A stretch of 23,381 bases of DNA from Priapulus caudatus. Its lineage: Eukaryota > Priapulida > Priapulimorpha > Priapulimorphida > Priapulidae. A model generated the notes under the pieces. It was given only the letters and a program-made list of their open reading frames with translations, had not been told where the DNA came from and did not search any database. How positions within the stretch are numbered: the stretch's first letter is position 1; each line of letters opens with the position of its first letter. The stretch covers positions 19,507 through 42,887 of the forward strand of contig NW_014577384.1 in assembly GCF_000485595.1 (NCBI RefSeq), in the 5' to 3' direction. Shown in pieces: positions 1 through 8,924 of the stretch. The translations under genes were made by a program, and so were the position numbers.

Positions 1-165
1 GGTGTGCGTGACGCTGGCGTGCTGCCGTTGCGTGCGTGTGTGCGCGCCTGTTTGTACATGTCTGTGCACGTGTGCGTGCCTGTTTGTACATGTCTGTGCA
101 CGTGTGCGTGTGTGTGCGTGCGTGAGTGCGTGTGCCGGTGTGTGCGCGTATGCGAGTGGGAGAGG
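1..165. repeat. GT/GC-rich microsatellite
   Basis: The + strand is an imperfect run of TG, TGCG and TGTA steps. The block from the TGTTTGTACATGTCTG motif onward occurs twice in tandem near 49-100. It abuts the reverse-orientation copy of repeat T, as the CA microsatellite at 10890 abuts the forward copy. Open frames here are rich in Cys, Val and Arg, as expected from translated GT/GC repeats, and are not genes. Confidence 0.9.
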
Positions 166-650
166 AGTGTATATCTACGTTTGTGTCTGTCGTTCCGCCT
201 GTCTGTCTCGCTGTGTGTCTGAGTTGTTCGTGTGATTCTGTTCGTGTCTATCTTCGTCTGTGCGCATCTCCTTGTTGTTGTCACGAAACAATGTACACCA
301 ATTTCTGTACACATTGAACCATTTCTGTCTTGTCTGTACAAAGGACATTCGTTGAATTGATTCGGATGGTAAAATTTCACGTGATACTTTGCAAGCAATA
401 CTATGATTCTATTCGATGCTAGAGCGACCTCTGTGGATAGGTCATAAAATCCGATTTAATTCCTTACCTCAAAACCGCATCGTGTTTGATCGCACAGCTA
501 GTGCGCGTTTGCAATATTTCAGATAATTACCTGGAGCCGGTTTCAGGAACAAAATTAGTATTAACATTAGCCTTAACTTTACGATGTTATTGACAATGGC
601 ACAGGTTAATTGCTGTTATCGTAATTTTTGTCGTAGCTGCGAATCTTTTC
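166..650 (-). repeat. Dispersed repeat T, copy 1 (reverse orientation)
   Basis: This stretch is the reverse complement, with moderate divergence, of about 10440-10920. Shared landmarks include AGAGCGACCTCTGTGGATAG (against CTATCCACAGAGGTCGCTCT), TGTTTGATCGCACAG, the TACAAAGGACATTCGTTGAA region and CCGGTTTCAGGAACAAAATT. A third, indel-rich copy lies at about 14100-14770. All three copies have a CA/GT microsatellite on the same side, which suggests that tail and microsatellite belong to one mobile or amplified unit. No coding potential was recognised. Confidence 0.8.
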
Positions 651-730
651 TGCCAACGTAATTCTTGTAACGTTAACATTAGTCGTAAGTGCTATCTTAA
701 CATTAACATTAGCCTTAACTTTACGATGTT
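561..730 (+). repeat. 28-bp perfect direct repeat inside the T copy
   Basis: Positions 561-588 and 703-730 are identical over 28 bases (starting TTAACATTAGCCTTAACTTT and ending ACGATGTT). A third partial version, GTTAACATTAG followed by TCGTAAG, lies near 672-690. The same element in the forward copy (around 10475-10500) has only one counterpart, so this is a local duplication specific to copy 1. Confidence 0.8.
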
Positions 731-960
731 TCTGAAAACGGTTTCTAGAAAACTAAAGCTGTATCTCTCGTAACATATGATGTTCAGTCATTTACGTACT
801 TTTCTCCCATCCCCTCACAGACTCCCATTCTTTTATCCTCTCCAATTCTACTAGTCACTACTCTTTCTCTCTCAACCATCTTCCCTTCTTCATATATTTC
901 ATTATTGTTAACTCCCCCCTTCCCGCGGCGTTCTAAGCCAATATAAACATCGAGTTGACT
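731..960. other. Unassigned stretch
   Basis: No gene, satellite monomer or element was recognised. Positions 795-910 are pyrimidine-rich on the + strand (TTCTCCCATCCCCTCAC, CTCTTTCTCTCTCAACC). Confidence 0.5.
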
Positions 961-1080
961 AAGTGACTATGAGATTGAGTTGATTAGATGATGATGAGAC
1001 GATGACTAGATGGTGATGATGATGATGATGATTATAGACGATGATGATGACTAGACGATGATTAGATGATGTTGATATTA
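961..1080. repeat. Imperfect GAT trinucleotide repeat
   Basis: Runs of GATGAT and interrupted GACTAGATG or GACGATGATT units, with the purest part at about 1010-1035. It abuts the first satellite monomer. Confidence 0.85.
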
Positions 1081-1085
1081 TATGT

Positions 1086-1186
1086 AATAATACTATACCA
1101 CTTATTCCACACACGAGCGCATAGTTTCGTGGTAAACTATAGGGGGCATTATTTTTAAAGTAAGCTCCGATACACTTGTAATAATT
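1086..1186 (+). repeat. 87-bp satellite family, first monomer
   Basis: A nearly canonical monomer: TTATTCCACACACGAGCGC, then the hairpin ATAGTTT-CGTGGT-AAACTAT (1121-1140, a perfect 7-bp stem), then GGGGGCATTATTTTTAAAG, TAAGCTCCGATACACTTG and TAATAAT. The same order recurs many times to 8420. Confidence 0.9.
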
Positions 1187-1685
1187 ATATATTAATGCCT
1201 GCTGTTGGGGGCACTATGCTTTCAGTAAGTCGGTTGCTGATGGGAAGGAATAGTTGCATCGAAGCGTAGCGGAGCGCGGCACTTACTTCCTTTCCCAAAA
1301 AAGCAAACACTATGCAGAGGCTGAGGGAAAGCATATGCCCCCAACAATAACAGCATTAATGGTTTTAGTGCATCACGCATGGCACTATGCAATCTACTTT
1401 CATGCTTATATACTTCTTGTATACTCCCTAATTTTGCCGGTGCATTCGATGTAACAAAACACGTTCGACACAAACACAAACCGCCGTTCGAATTTTACCT
1501 CTTGCGTGGCGCCCAGCACGCATGAGAATTCGTGACGTTAAACCAATGACGTTATTAATAAACAAAAAATGCATCGCGCAAAGCTGAATAGTGCCCGCTC
1601 AGGCGGGCATTATCGCTTCAGAGTGGCCTGCCTTGCGTTATCCGTATATTACGAGGCACGCGATTTATCAACGCCAGCCACTAAT
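1187..1685 (+). mobile_element. Hairpin-bearing element, copy 1, nested in satellite
   Basis: This element of about 500 bp separates the TTGTAATAAT end of one monomer from an AATATTACTTTTTCCACAC start of the next. Its left part is a long inverted repeat: the arms 1191-1222 and 1328-1360 match over most of their length (ATTAATGC...GGGGGC...ATGCTTT), with an inner stem around GGGAAGGAA/TTCCTTTCCC. A second perfect hairpin, GCCCGC-TCAG-GCGGGC, lies at 1593-1608. A diverged copy is at 2142-2600, where both hairpins are retained. It has no coding capacity. I infer a MITE-like or foldback element. A higher-order satellite variant is the alternative. Confidence 0.6.
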
Positions 1686-1800
1686 ATTACTTTTTCCACA
1701 CGCGGCACTTTAGTTTTCGTGGTAAAACAACTATAGGGGGCATTTAATTATATCCCACACACGAATGCGCATAGTTTTCGTAGTAAACTAATTAGGAGCC
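1686..1800 (+). repeat. Two partial 87-bp satellite monomers
   Basis: TTTTTCCACACGCGGCAC is followed by TTTTCGTGGTAAAACAACTATAGGGGGCAT, then TCCCACACACGAATGCGCATAG and TTTTCGTAGTAAACTAATTAGGAGCCAT. Each has the hairpin and the G-run of the monomer but lacks the TAAGCTCCGATACACTTG end. Confidence 0.8.
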
Positions 1801-2080
1801 ATTACTTCGGAGAGGGGGGTGAAGCGTGGAGGGGTACACTTGTTGATAGGGAGTGTAGTAGGTAGGTTGGATTCCAGCGGCGGGGGAGGGGTCGGACGAG
1901 CATACAATTTTGCCAACTCAATTCTAACTGTTGAGCAGGAGGGACCTGTCTTGTCACGGAAAAACCAAACCTTCCGGCAACGTTATAAATCGTATTTTAG
2001 CAGCAAGACACTGGCGATAGTTTCGTCCAACCCAATTCCAATATGAAATATCAGTTGAAGCATGTGTATGAAAACTATGG
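1801..2080 (+). other. Unassigned spacer between satellite blocks
   Basis: No gene was recognised. Positions 1900-1925 (GCATACAATTTTGCCAACTCAATTCT) recur with small changes at 8295-8321, in both cases next to satellite monomers, so at least this part belongs to the satellite neighbourhood. Confidence 0.5.
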
Positions 2081-2146
2081 GTAAAATTTATAGCGGGCAT
2101 TATTTTAGCTAAGTAAGCTCCGGAGTACACTTGAATATTTATATAT
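2081..2146 (+). repeat. Partial 87-bp satellite monomer
   Basis: GCGGGCATTATTTTAGC, AAGTAAGCTCCGGAGTACACTTG and AATATTTATAT give the monomer's right half with small insertions. It lies left of the second hairpin element exactly as 1141-1190 lies left of the first. Confidence 0.75.
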
Positions 2147-2600
2147 TAATGGCCTTGCTGTGGGGGCCAACTGATGTCTCTCATAGTTGCTGAGGGTAAG
2201 GAATAGTGCCGAAGCGGTACGAGGGCACTATCCTTCCCAAAGCAATACATATGAGCAGCGCACAGGCCCCCACAACATGGCATAATTTGTGTTTTAGTGC
2301 TATCACATGACTATGCCAATCTATCTTTTCATGCTTTATCCTCATTATACGCCCTAATTGATGCCGGGCATTCGATTAACAAAAATCGGTCGGACAACAA
2401 AACCAAACACGCCGTTCGAAATCTTTAGTCGGCCAGACGCAGGAGATTCGTTGACTAAAGACACAATGCGTTATTAATAACAATCGTCCGCGCAAAAGCA
2501 TATGGGGCCCGCGTCAGAGCGGGCAGTACGCTTCCATCAAGTGTCTGCAGACGGGAATCCAATGGAAGTATTCAACGATTTATCACGCATGCACTTAATA
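2142..2600 (+). mobile_element. Hairpin-bearing element, copy 2
   Basis: Second copy of the element at 1187-1685, about 955 bp downstream and in the same orientation. The outer inverted repeat is retained (TTGCTGTGGGGGCC against GGCCCCCACAACA), as is an inner one (GGAATAGTGCC against GGGCACTATCC). The GCCCGC-GTCAGA-GCGGGC hairpin lies at 2507-2524. Differences from copy 1 are dominated by one- and two-base indels. The stems survive although the bases between them vary. Confidence 0.6.
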
Positions 2601-2690
2601 TTACTTATCCACAACCAACGGCACATAATTTCGTGGTAAACTATAGGATTCTGATTCTTTTTAAAAAGCTCCGATACACTTGAACTAGGA
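2601..2690 (+). repeat. 87-bp satellite monomer, variant type
   Basis: ATATTACTTATCCACAACC, then GGCACATAATTTCGTGGT, AAACTATAGGATT and AAGCTCCGATACACTTGAAC. The variant start AATATTACTTATTCC and GGCACATAATTTCGTGG also occur in the monomer at 8088-8170. Confidence 0.8.
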
Positions 2691-3180
2691 GCACTCGAGA
2701 GAGCACGACCGCCAAGGCAATAAATGAAATTCTCTCGAATGTGACAATTTTATTAATTAATTAATTATTAAAGTGGAAAAATTAATTAAAATTAATAAAT
2801 TTATAAATATTGATTGTCGATTCGGATGAGCTGCAAGCGTGCAGGCGGAGGGAGAACATTGTTGGTTTGTCTCCGTTACGCCTGATCTGTGCGTTGTAAT
2901 CTTATATATCATGCCTCTTGTTTCAAATCCAGTTTAACGCCTAGCGCAAGTCCGCAAATCTGCTTTGACAACGGGCCTGCAGTCCCCCCGGTAGAACCAA
3001 TAGCAATCACAAGAACCCACAAAAACACACAAACCAAACATCAAAGGACAACGGCCGCGTTGAAAAATAACTCCGCTAAGCCCCTGGCGGAGTGAATAAT
3101 AGTTATTCCACACCAGTGTTCCACCAGCGACGGATGGTCGCGCCATATTTCGGGTTGTTTGCTCAATTTTATCATGTATT
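2691..3180. other. Unassigned AT-rich and mixed stretch
   Basis: Positions 2745-2815 are very AT-rich (TTAATTAATTAATTATTAAA). Positions 2820-3100 show no recognisable gene: the longest open frames are about 70 codons and carry no motif. A short monomer fragment (AATAGTTATTCCACACCAG) lies at 3098-3117. Confidence 0.5.
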
Positions 3181-3530
3181 ACACATTAATTATCTCGTGC
3201 AGTGAAGTGTTCAGAAGTCCCATTTTTAAAGTAATCTCGACGTTACCTACATCCGTGTATAACAAAATGAGTTCATAAACTATCCTACGACCATGGTTCC
3301 CAGCACAGACAGGTGTAATAAGCATGTAATTATGATAGTAAATACTATATAGGCTCTCCATTAAGACTTTTGTATAATCACAGAGAATTAAGCTTTCACT
3401 CGAGTGTTTACACTTGTGATTAATATTCTAATCTATACCCACAGACACGGGCGCATCAGTTCGTTTATGTTCAAACTAGTAGGTGCATTATTGTTTAAAT
3501 AAGGTCCCGATACAACTGTAATGTTGTTGA
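3181..3530 (+). repeat. Degenerate satellite fragments
   Basis: Positions 3415-3530 are a diverged monomer (CCCACAGACACGGGCGCATCAG, GTGCATTATTGTTTAAATAAG, CCCGATACAACTGTAAT). The stretch before it holds only fragments such as CCCATTTTTAAAGTAATCTCGA (3219-3240). Confidence 0.6.
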
Positions 3531-4190
3531 ATAAGTAGTGTGTACTTCCAACACACGGACCATAGGGGGCTTGTTTATCGGTGATAAAACATAGGGCATT
3601 AAAATCAGAGCATTTGGACACATGATCGTCATCGGACCGTTTATTCTCGTCTTTGATTATATTCAGTAGCTCTCGATTACACTTGCGTGTTGAATTTCTA
3701 ATTAGAGTTTGAGCGCTTGGTACTGGTAGCTCACTTATTGGTGCCGATTTGGTGCAGCCTGGGTGTTGTATGCTGTCTTGGAGCGGCCTTATGTCTGTGG
3801 TTCTGGATTGGCTGGATTGTGTTTTCACTGTGCATTATTTTATGTTGTCTAGTGGTGAGTCACGTGAGCTTGCGCGATTCTATGTGTTTAATTATACCAT
3901 TTACTGCGCTGGATGTTTTTCCGGCATTATTGGTTTATTGAACTTTAGTATCCTCTGCCGGAATGGGTTTTCAGTTTTGACAGCATTATTCCGGGAACTG
4001 TGTGCTGAATATTTATGAATTACTAGTGCGACAAGCACTCGTGTTTTTTGCGGGTTCGGCCCTTCCCTGGGTTCGGCTGGGGGTCGCGTTCTACGTTATA
4101 AGTATTCCCTAGATGGTTAATTTTTCAGTTTTGTGCCGGTTGCAGTCGATTCCTGACGTTTTTTCTTTGTATATTTTGATCGCATGAGTT
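3531..4190. other. Unassigned stretch, no satellite
   Basis: About 660 bp in which I see no monomer, transposon end or convincing gene. An 89-codon open frame at 3749-4018 on the + strand is Cys- and Leu-rich, with no family motif. An overlapping 131-codon frame runs on the other strand (3433-3828). Neither has supporting context, so I do not call either a CDS. Confidence 0.5.
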
Positions 4191-7170
4191 AAATATTCAA
4201 TGAAGCGTGCTACGTACGTGGCATTATATTTAAAAGTTAAGCTCCGATACACTTAATAATAGTTTATTCCACACTGACGGAGATAGGTTTCGTGTACGAG
4301 AAAAATTACCACTAGGGTGGCATTATTTTCCTAGAGAGTAAGCCTCCTATTACCACTTGTTAATAATAGTTTATTCCACACACCGGAGCGCCTAGAGTAT
4401 GATACGGTGGCTATAAACTTATGTGGGTGAGGCATTATTTTTAAAAGTATAAGCTCTAATACACTTGAATAATAGCCCAGTTTTCAGGTTAGTGTCCACA
4501 CAGTTAACCGTCGTGGCTTGGCAAATCGAGAGTCCCGCCCGGTCAAAATCGGATAGTTCCGTTATTGGTTTGAAAACCGATTAATGGCGGGGCATTAATC
4601 TTTTTAAAAGTATATGCTACTGATTTTACACTGTGTCAATACTCTCGGTTTATTCCCACGAGAGTTTTTGTCAGACGGTGTAACTAGAGGCAATTAGGTT
4701 CATTCTGAAGGTGACTAAAAATACGGAGCGCATTTATTTTTAAATAAGTTGACACTCCCATATCCTACCTCTGTAATACCTCAAATTGTTTTTGTACTTG
4801 TATTACCACACACTAATCGCCGGATTAGGCGCAATGTAGATTTACGTGGTAACAACTCATCCTAGACGAATGGGCATTATTTTTTTTTAAACACACTTAA
4901 GATCATCCCGATACCACTTTGTAGATGTGAGCTGTCCATATACTGTGATCTTCGAGGTTGCTACACAGAACACGAGGAGTATAGTTTGCGTAGTATAATA
5001 CTAATTACCAGGAACGATGGTAATATTTTGAATGACGTGGGTGCCAGCCTTTTGATGTATTTGGTGATAAATAAGATGTATAGCTTGACGACAGAGCAGT
5101 GTGTAATAATAGTTGGTATTCCACACACGGGTGCCATATTATAGTTTTCGATGAAAGTTAATGAAGTTGAACTATGTTTTTTTAAACACAATGCTAAGCT
5201 CCGGATAACACATTTGTAATAATAGTTTATTCCTAAACTACAATCTCCGGTTTATTCTTGTGCGCTAGTTTCGGTAGTAATGATATGAACTTATTAGATA
5301 GGACTTTATTTCTGATATATTTTAAGTAAGCTCACGAATTCTATCTACCTTGTAATAATAGTTGTTATTCTGACACACCGGGTTGGCTACGTTTCCGTAA
5401 GAAGATGAGCGTTTAGGGGCATTAACGTTTCTATAATTAAGAGCTACTGATCGCCCATTATCACTTGTAGATTTAATAAGTTTTATTCGCAAAATTACAA
5501 TCGCCCCCGCGAGAGCAGGCTTAGTTTCGTAAGGTAATAAATACTATAGGTGTGACATTATTTAACAGTAAGCATCGATAGCTATTGTAATAGATAAAGT
5601 TGTTATTTCACAGTAACAGGGTACGAAACTCAGAATTTCGAATGTGTAATTCATATAGCGTGGCATATTTAATAGTAAAGCTCGTACTTTTGTAATAATA
5701 ATTGTATTTCCTACTCACACTGGTGTGTGCATAGGTTTTGTTGTATTGAGCCAAGTGACATACCGATTACGTTAAGGGGCTTTATTTTTTTAACGATTGT
5801 GGTAACTACTGGATCTTTACACTCTGTATAAAGGTGAATAGTTTATTTCCACCACACGACGCATAGCTTTCGTGGGAAAACTATAGGAGGGCAATATAAT
5901 GTTTGTAGAGAATGCATAAGACGCCTCTGACTACACTCTTAAATAATATTATACATTTGAATGTTACCTCCCAGAAACACTGCGTTTGGGGCATGGATAG
6001 TATTTTTTTTGTTTTGTGACCAACGACCAGTGGGTAGTGGGTGGTCGGCATTAAAATTGTTTTTCAGAATGAGCAGATAGGCTCCTATGTCCCAAATAGC
6101 TAATTAGTATATTTAAAATAGTTTAGATTTCCAGCACACGTACAACTGTTCTTTGTACATGGGCGCATTAGGTTTGTTGCCGTTGAGTAACATATTAGGC
6201 GGTGGTATGATGTAATTTTAAAGTAAGCTCCTAGTACTTTCTTTATTAGTGTATTTTGTCTATTTTCCACACCTAGTCTGCTAATGTATTCGGTTTAGTG
6301 TAAAACTATACTGGGGCATTGTATTTTTTTTTGAAAGCTAGAATAGCTCTGATACACCTTGTAATAATGAGTTTATTCCACACACCACGTCCTTTATGTG
6401 TTTGCGTCGGTTGTAATTAGCTTATGAGTTGAATTGGGATTTTATTTTTATTAAATTGCTCGAAGTGATAGCACTCGTGAGGTAATGGGGAGGAGTGGTT
6501 AACTTGGTATGTCCTATTTTACTCGGATAACGGCGGCGCCAGTAAAATAGTTTAGTGGTAAATCTAATAAATTAGGGTGTCTGTGAGAGCTGATTATGTC
6601 AATTTTTGTAAATCGAATGAAAGACTGCCGTATGCTATCACTGTAAGTTGAGTTAGTAGGTTAAATTCACCACAAGAAAACCAGGTGTTCCAACACGGGG
6701 CGTATAGTTCGTGTACAGAAGACGTAGATGTCGGCATTAGAGTAAAAGCTGCGATCTAACACTTGTGTACATAAGTAGTTATTGACCGTATCCAGACGAT
6801 AACGGTCATACCGCATAGTTGTCATGGTTAAGAGTACTATACTGGCAGGTATTATAATCCCTGTCATAGTTAAGTCGTACAACTTAGCATGAATTTAATC
6901 ATTATCTTTGGCTTCACCACAGCGCGGCACTAATTTTCGTAGCGTGAATAAACTAGATGGGGAGCATTATTTTTTACGAAATATAAGGCTCGATAACACT
7001 TGTAAATAATAGTTTATTCCAACCAGATTTTTCACAGACAGCGGGCGTATAGTTTCGTAGTAGACTATAGGGGATTATTTTTAAATGAAGTCGAGTAACT
7101 TTAATATGATGAGTTTATCACCACAGCGGCGCATATTTCTGTGGTAAAACTAATAGGGAGCATTATTTTT
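4191..7170 (+). repeat. Tandem array of the 87-bp satellite, indel-rich
   Basis: About twenty monomers follow one another in one orientation. Each is marked by TTATTCCACACAC, a (G)CATAGTTTCGTGG-like hairpin, GGGGCATTATTTTTAAAG, AAGCTCCGATACACTTG and TAATAATAG. Clear examples are at 4240-4330, 4360-4470, 5090-5200, 6355-6400 and 6990-7090. Spacing varies from about 90 to 160 bases, mostly through small insertions and deletions inside otherwise recognisable motifs, unlike the clean monomers at 8085-8270. I infer either unpolished sequence or an old, decayed array; the indel excess favours the first. Confidence 0.85.
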
Positions 7171-7301
7171 AGGCGGTGGCTACGGCGAACCGGTTTCGGC
7201 GAGGAGGGCGCTAGGACTAGCGTTCGCGCGACATCATTCTCACACAGTATCATTGCGACACGACACGCATGAGCGAATGGGACGGCTCTGCTGATTGCCG
7301 A
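7171..7301. other. Unassigned GC-richer stretch at array edge
   Basis: After the last monomer (GGGAGCATTATTTTTAGG) comes about 130 bp of non-repeat sequence with a short palindrome, CGCTAG-GA-CTAGCG (7209-7222), before the GT microsatellite. Confidence 0.4.
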
Positions 7302-7316
7302 GTGTGTGTGTGGTGT

Positions 7317-7357
<41 letters not shown>

Positions 7358-7366
7358 TGTGTGTAT

Positions 7367-7412
<46 letters not shown>

Positions 7413-7537
7413 GAAGAAAGAGAGAGAGGAGAGAGAGAGAGAGAGGGAATGTGTATGGCGTGTGTGCTAGTCTGCGTGAGAGAGAGAGAGAGAAAGAGAG
7501 AGAGAAGAGAGGAGAGAGAGAGAGAGAGAAGAGAGAG

Positions 7538-7577
<40 letters not shown>

Positions 7578-7715
7578 GAGAGAGCGAGTGATGTGTGTGT
7601 GTGTGTGTGGGTGTGTGTGTGTGTGTTTGTGTGAAATAGAGAGAGCTGTGCATTGTGTGTGGTGTGAGAGAAGAATAGAGAAGAGAGAGAGAGAGAGAGA
7701 GAAAGAGCGAGAGAG
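7302..7715. repeat. Compound GT and GA microsatellite
   Basis: On the + strand the order is GT (about 7302-7366), GA with interruptions (7368-7585), GT (7590-7632) and GA (about 7636-7715). It is nearly pure and far cleaner than the satellite upstream. Open frames on both strands here (runs of Arg-Glu, Ser-Leu, Thr-His or Cys-Val) are translated repeats. Confidence 0.95.
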
Positions 7716-7887
7716 AACGGATGAAAGGATAGACGGCAGCAGTACGTATATTTTATATTTACGGCAATCAGCACGCGAGTCGCGCGTTCACTGTGTGAGT
7801 GGATGTCCGGATGCGTAGCCTGGAGGCTGCATGGGCGACTGGTTCCGGACGCGTAGCCACTGCGTTATTTTTAAAGTAAGCTACCAT
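7716..7887 (+). repeat. Unassigned stretch with a 38-bp-spaced direct repeat
   Basis: TCCGGATGCGTAGCC (7806-7820) and TCCGGACGCGTAGCC (7844-7858) differ at one base and are 38 bp apart. A satellite half-monomer (GTTATTTTTAAAGTAAGCT) at 7864-7882 marks re-entry into the satellite. Confidence 0.6.
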
Positions 7888-8072
7888 CACAGACCCTTGG
7901 AGGCTCAAGTTTCAAGAACAGTATAAGACTATATTAAGAGCGAAGCGCCTGTATTATCTGCTTCGCATTAATTATCTGGTACGATTAATTATCTGCTTCG
8001 CATTAATTATCTGTATTATCTGATCGTATAGTCTTATACTGTTCTTGAAACTTGAGCCTCCAAGGGCCTGTG
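7888..8072. mobile_element. 185-bp palindromic MITE inserted in satellite
   Basis: Positions 7894-7933 and 8027-8066 form a perfect 40-bp terminal inverted repeat (CCCTTGGAGGCTCAAGTTTC... at the left end). It extends outward by CACAG (7888-7892) and CTGTG (8068-8072) across one mismatch. The interior holds a 22-bp direct repeat (7957-7978 and 7992-8013, TCTGCTTCGCATTAATTATC...). It interrupts a satellite monomer at AAGTAAG/CTCCGAT: the left flank GCTACCAT and right flank GCTCCGAT look like an imperfect target duplication of about 8 bp. With ends reading CAG...CTG this would suit a hAT-type non-autonomous element. That class assignment is inference. Confidence 0.85.
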
Positions 8073-8420
8073 CTCCGATGCACTTGTAATAATATTACTT
8101 ATTCCACACACGGGCACATAATTTCGTGGTAAACTATAGGGGGCATTATTTTTTAAATAAGCTTCGATACACTTGTAATAATAGTTTATTCCACACACGG
8201 GCGTATAGTTTTGTCGTAAACTATAGGAGGCATTATTTTTAAAGGGACCGTAGATACAGTACACTTGTAAGAATAGTTTATTTCACGCACGAGAGCATAA
8301 ATTTTTTGCCAACTCAATTCTGACACGAATATCGTGTGAGTTGTGTTTTGGGGTGCATTTTTTAATGACAAGCCTGGATACACTTGTAATAATATTGTTT
8401 ATGCTATTCACGAGCGCAAT
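8073..8420 (+). repeat. Clean 87-bp satellite monomers
   Basis: Consecutive CCACACACGGG motifs at 8104 and 8191 give a period of 87 bp. The second monomer has an 8-bp perfect stem, TATAGTTT-TGTCGT-AAACTATA (8204-8225). The array then decays (8290-8420), passing through the GCCAACTCAATTCT motif (8308-8321) shared with 1912-1925. Confidence 0.9.
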
Positions 8421-8924
8421 ATTAGTTTGGTCACAAGCTCGACTGCTACACGATCTTTGATTTGTTCGAATTTTTTTAATGAAATACAATTATTGCTTCT
8501 AGCAGTTAATAACAGATACGTCCATCACCTGGAACATTGAGTCAGGTATGATAGAAAATTATTTTTTTATGCAAAACAGGTTAGTACGCTGATAAGTGCA
8601 TAGTTTTACTTGTCGCAAACCTACCTAAATGTAAGCATCTGAGTGGGATAGTGATTAAGATTATTGTTTTTTTTTCGAATCACCAGGATTACCAGGTTCA
8701 CAAGGAGTTAACAAATCTTCACGGGTTACCTGCTCTAGTTGTTGCGAGTCGGACTTTAGCTCAATACGTTAGCTCAATACGTTTCACCATCTGATCAGAC
8801 CAACTAGGAATATCTAACTTCATTGTTGCTCACAGTCTCTTTCTTCTTATTTCAGGCTTCAGCTCAGTTTGTTTCACCATACAAAAAGACAAACAAGGCA
8901 CAGCTCATGGCCAATGTACATATC
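8421..8924. other. Unassigned, largely unique stretch
   Basis: No gene was recognised. TTAGCTCAATACG occurs twice in perfect tandem (8756-8768, 8769-8781). A related segment, CAGCTCAGTTTGTTTCACCAT, follows at about 8860, echoing TAGCTCAATACGTTTCACCAT. A pyrimidine tract ending in CAG (8836-8855) resembles a splice acceptor, but no exon follows that I can support. Confidence 0.5.

Noticed and set aside
1470-1500. A tRNA-derived SINE B box (CCGTTCGAATTTT).
   Set aside because: The match to GGTTCGANNCC is partial, no A box lies at the right distance upstream, and the copy at about 2410 does not preserve it.
3433-4018. A possible small gene on either strand.
   Set aside because: Overlapping frames of 131 and 89 codons lie in non-repeat DNA, but they show no recognisable family, signal or neighbour. 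The 131-codon frame also runs into a diverged satellite monomer.
7240-7818. Open frames of 76-174 codons across the GT and GA repeats.
   Set aside because: They are direct translations of dinucleotide repeats (Cys-Val, Arg-Glu, Ser-Leu, Thr-His). The same applies to the frames at 1-235, 10674-11523, 12350-12779, 21421-21771 and 22170-22767.
8836-8855. A splice acceptor (pyrimidine tract ending in TTTCAG).
   Set aside because: No downstream exon with coding character follows. The sequence enters satellite DNA within 70 bases.
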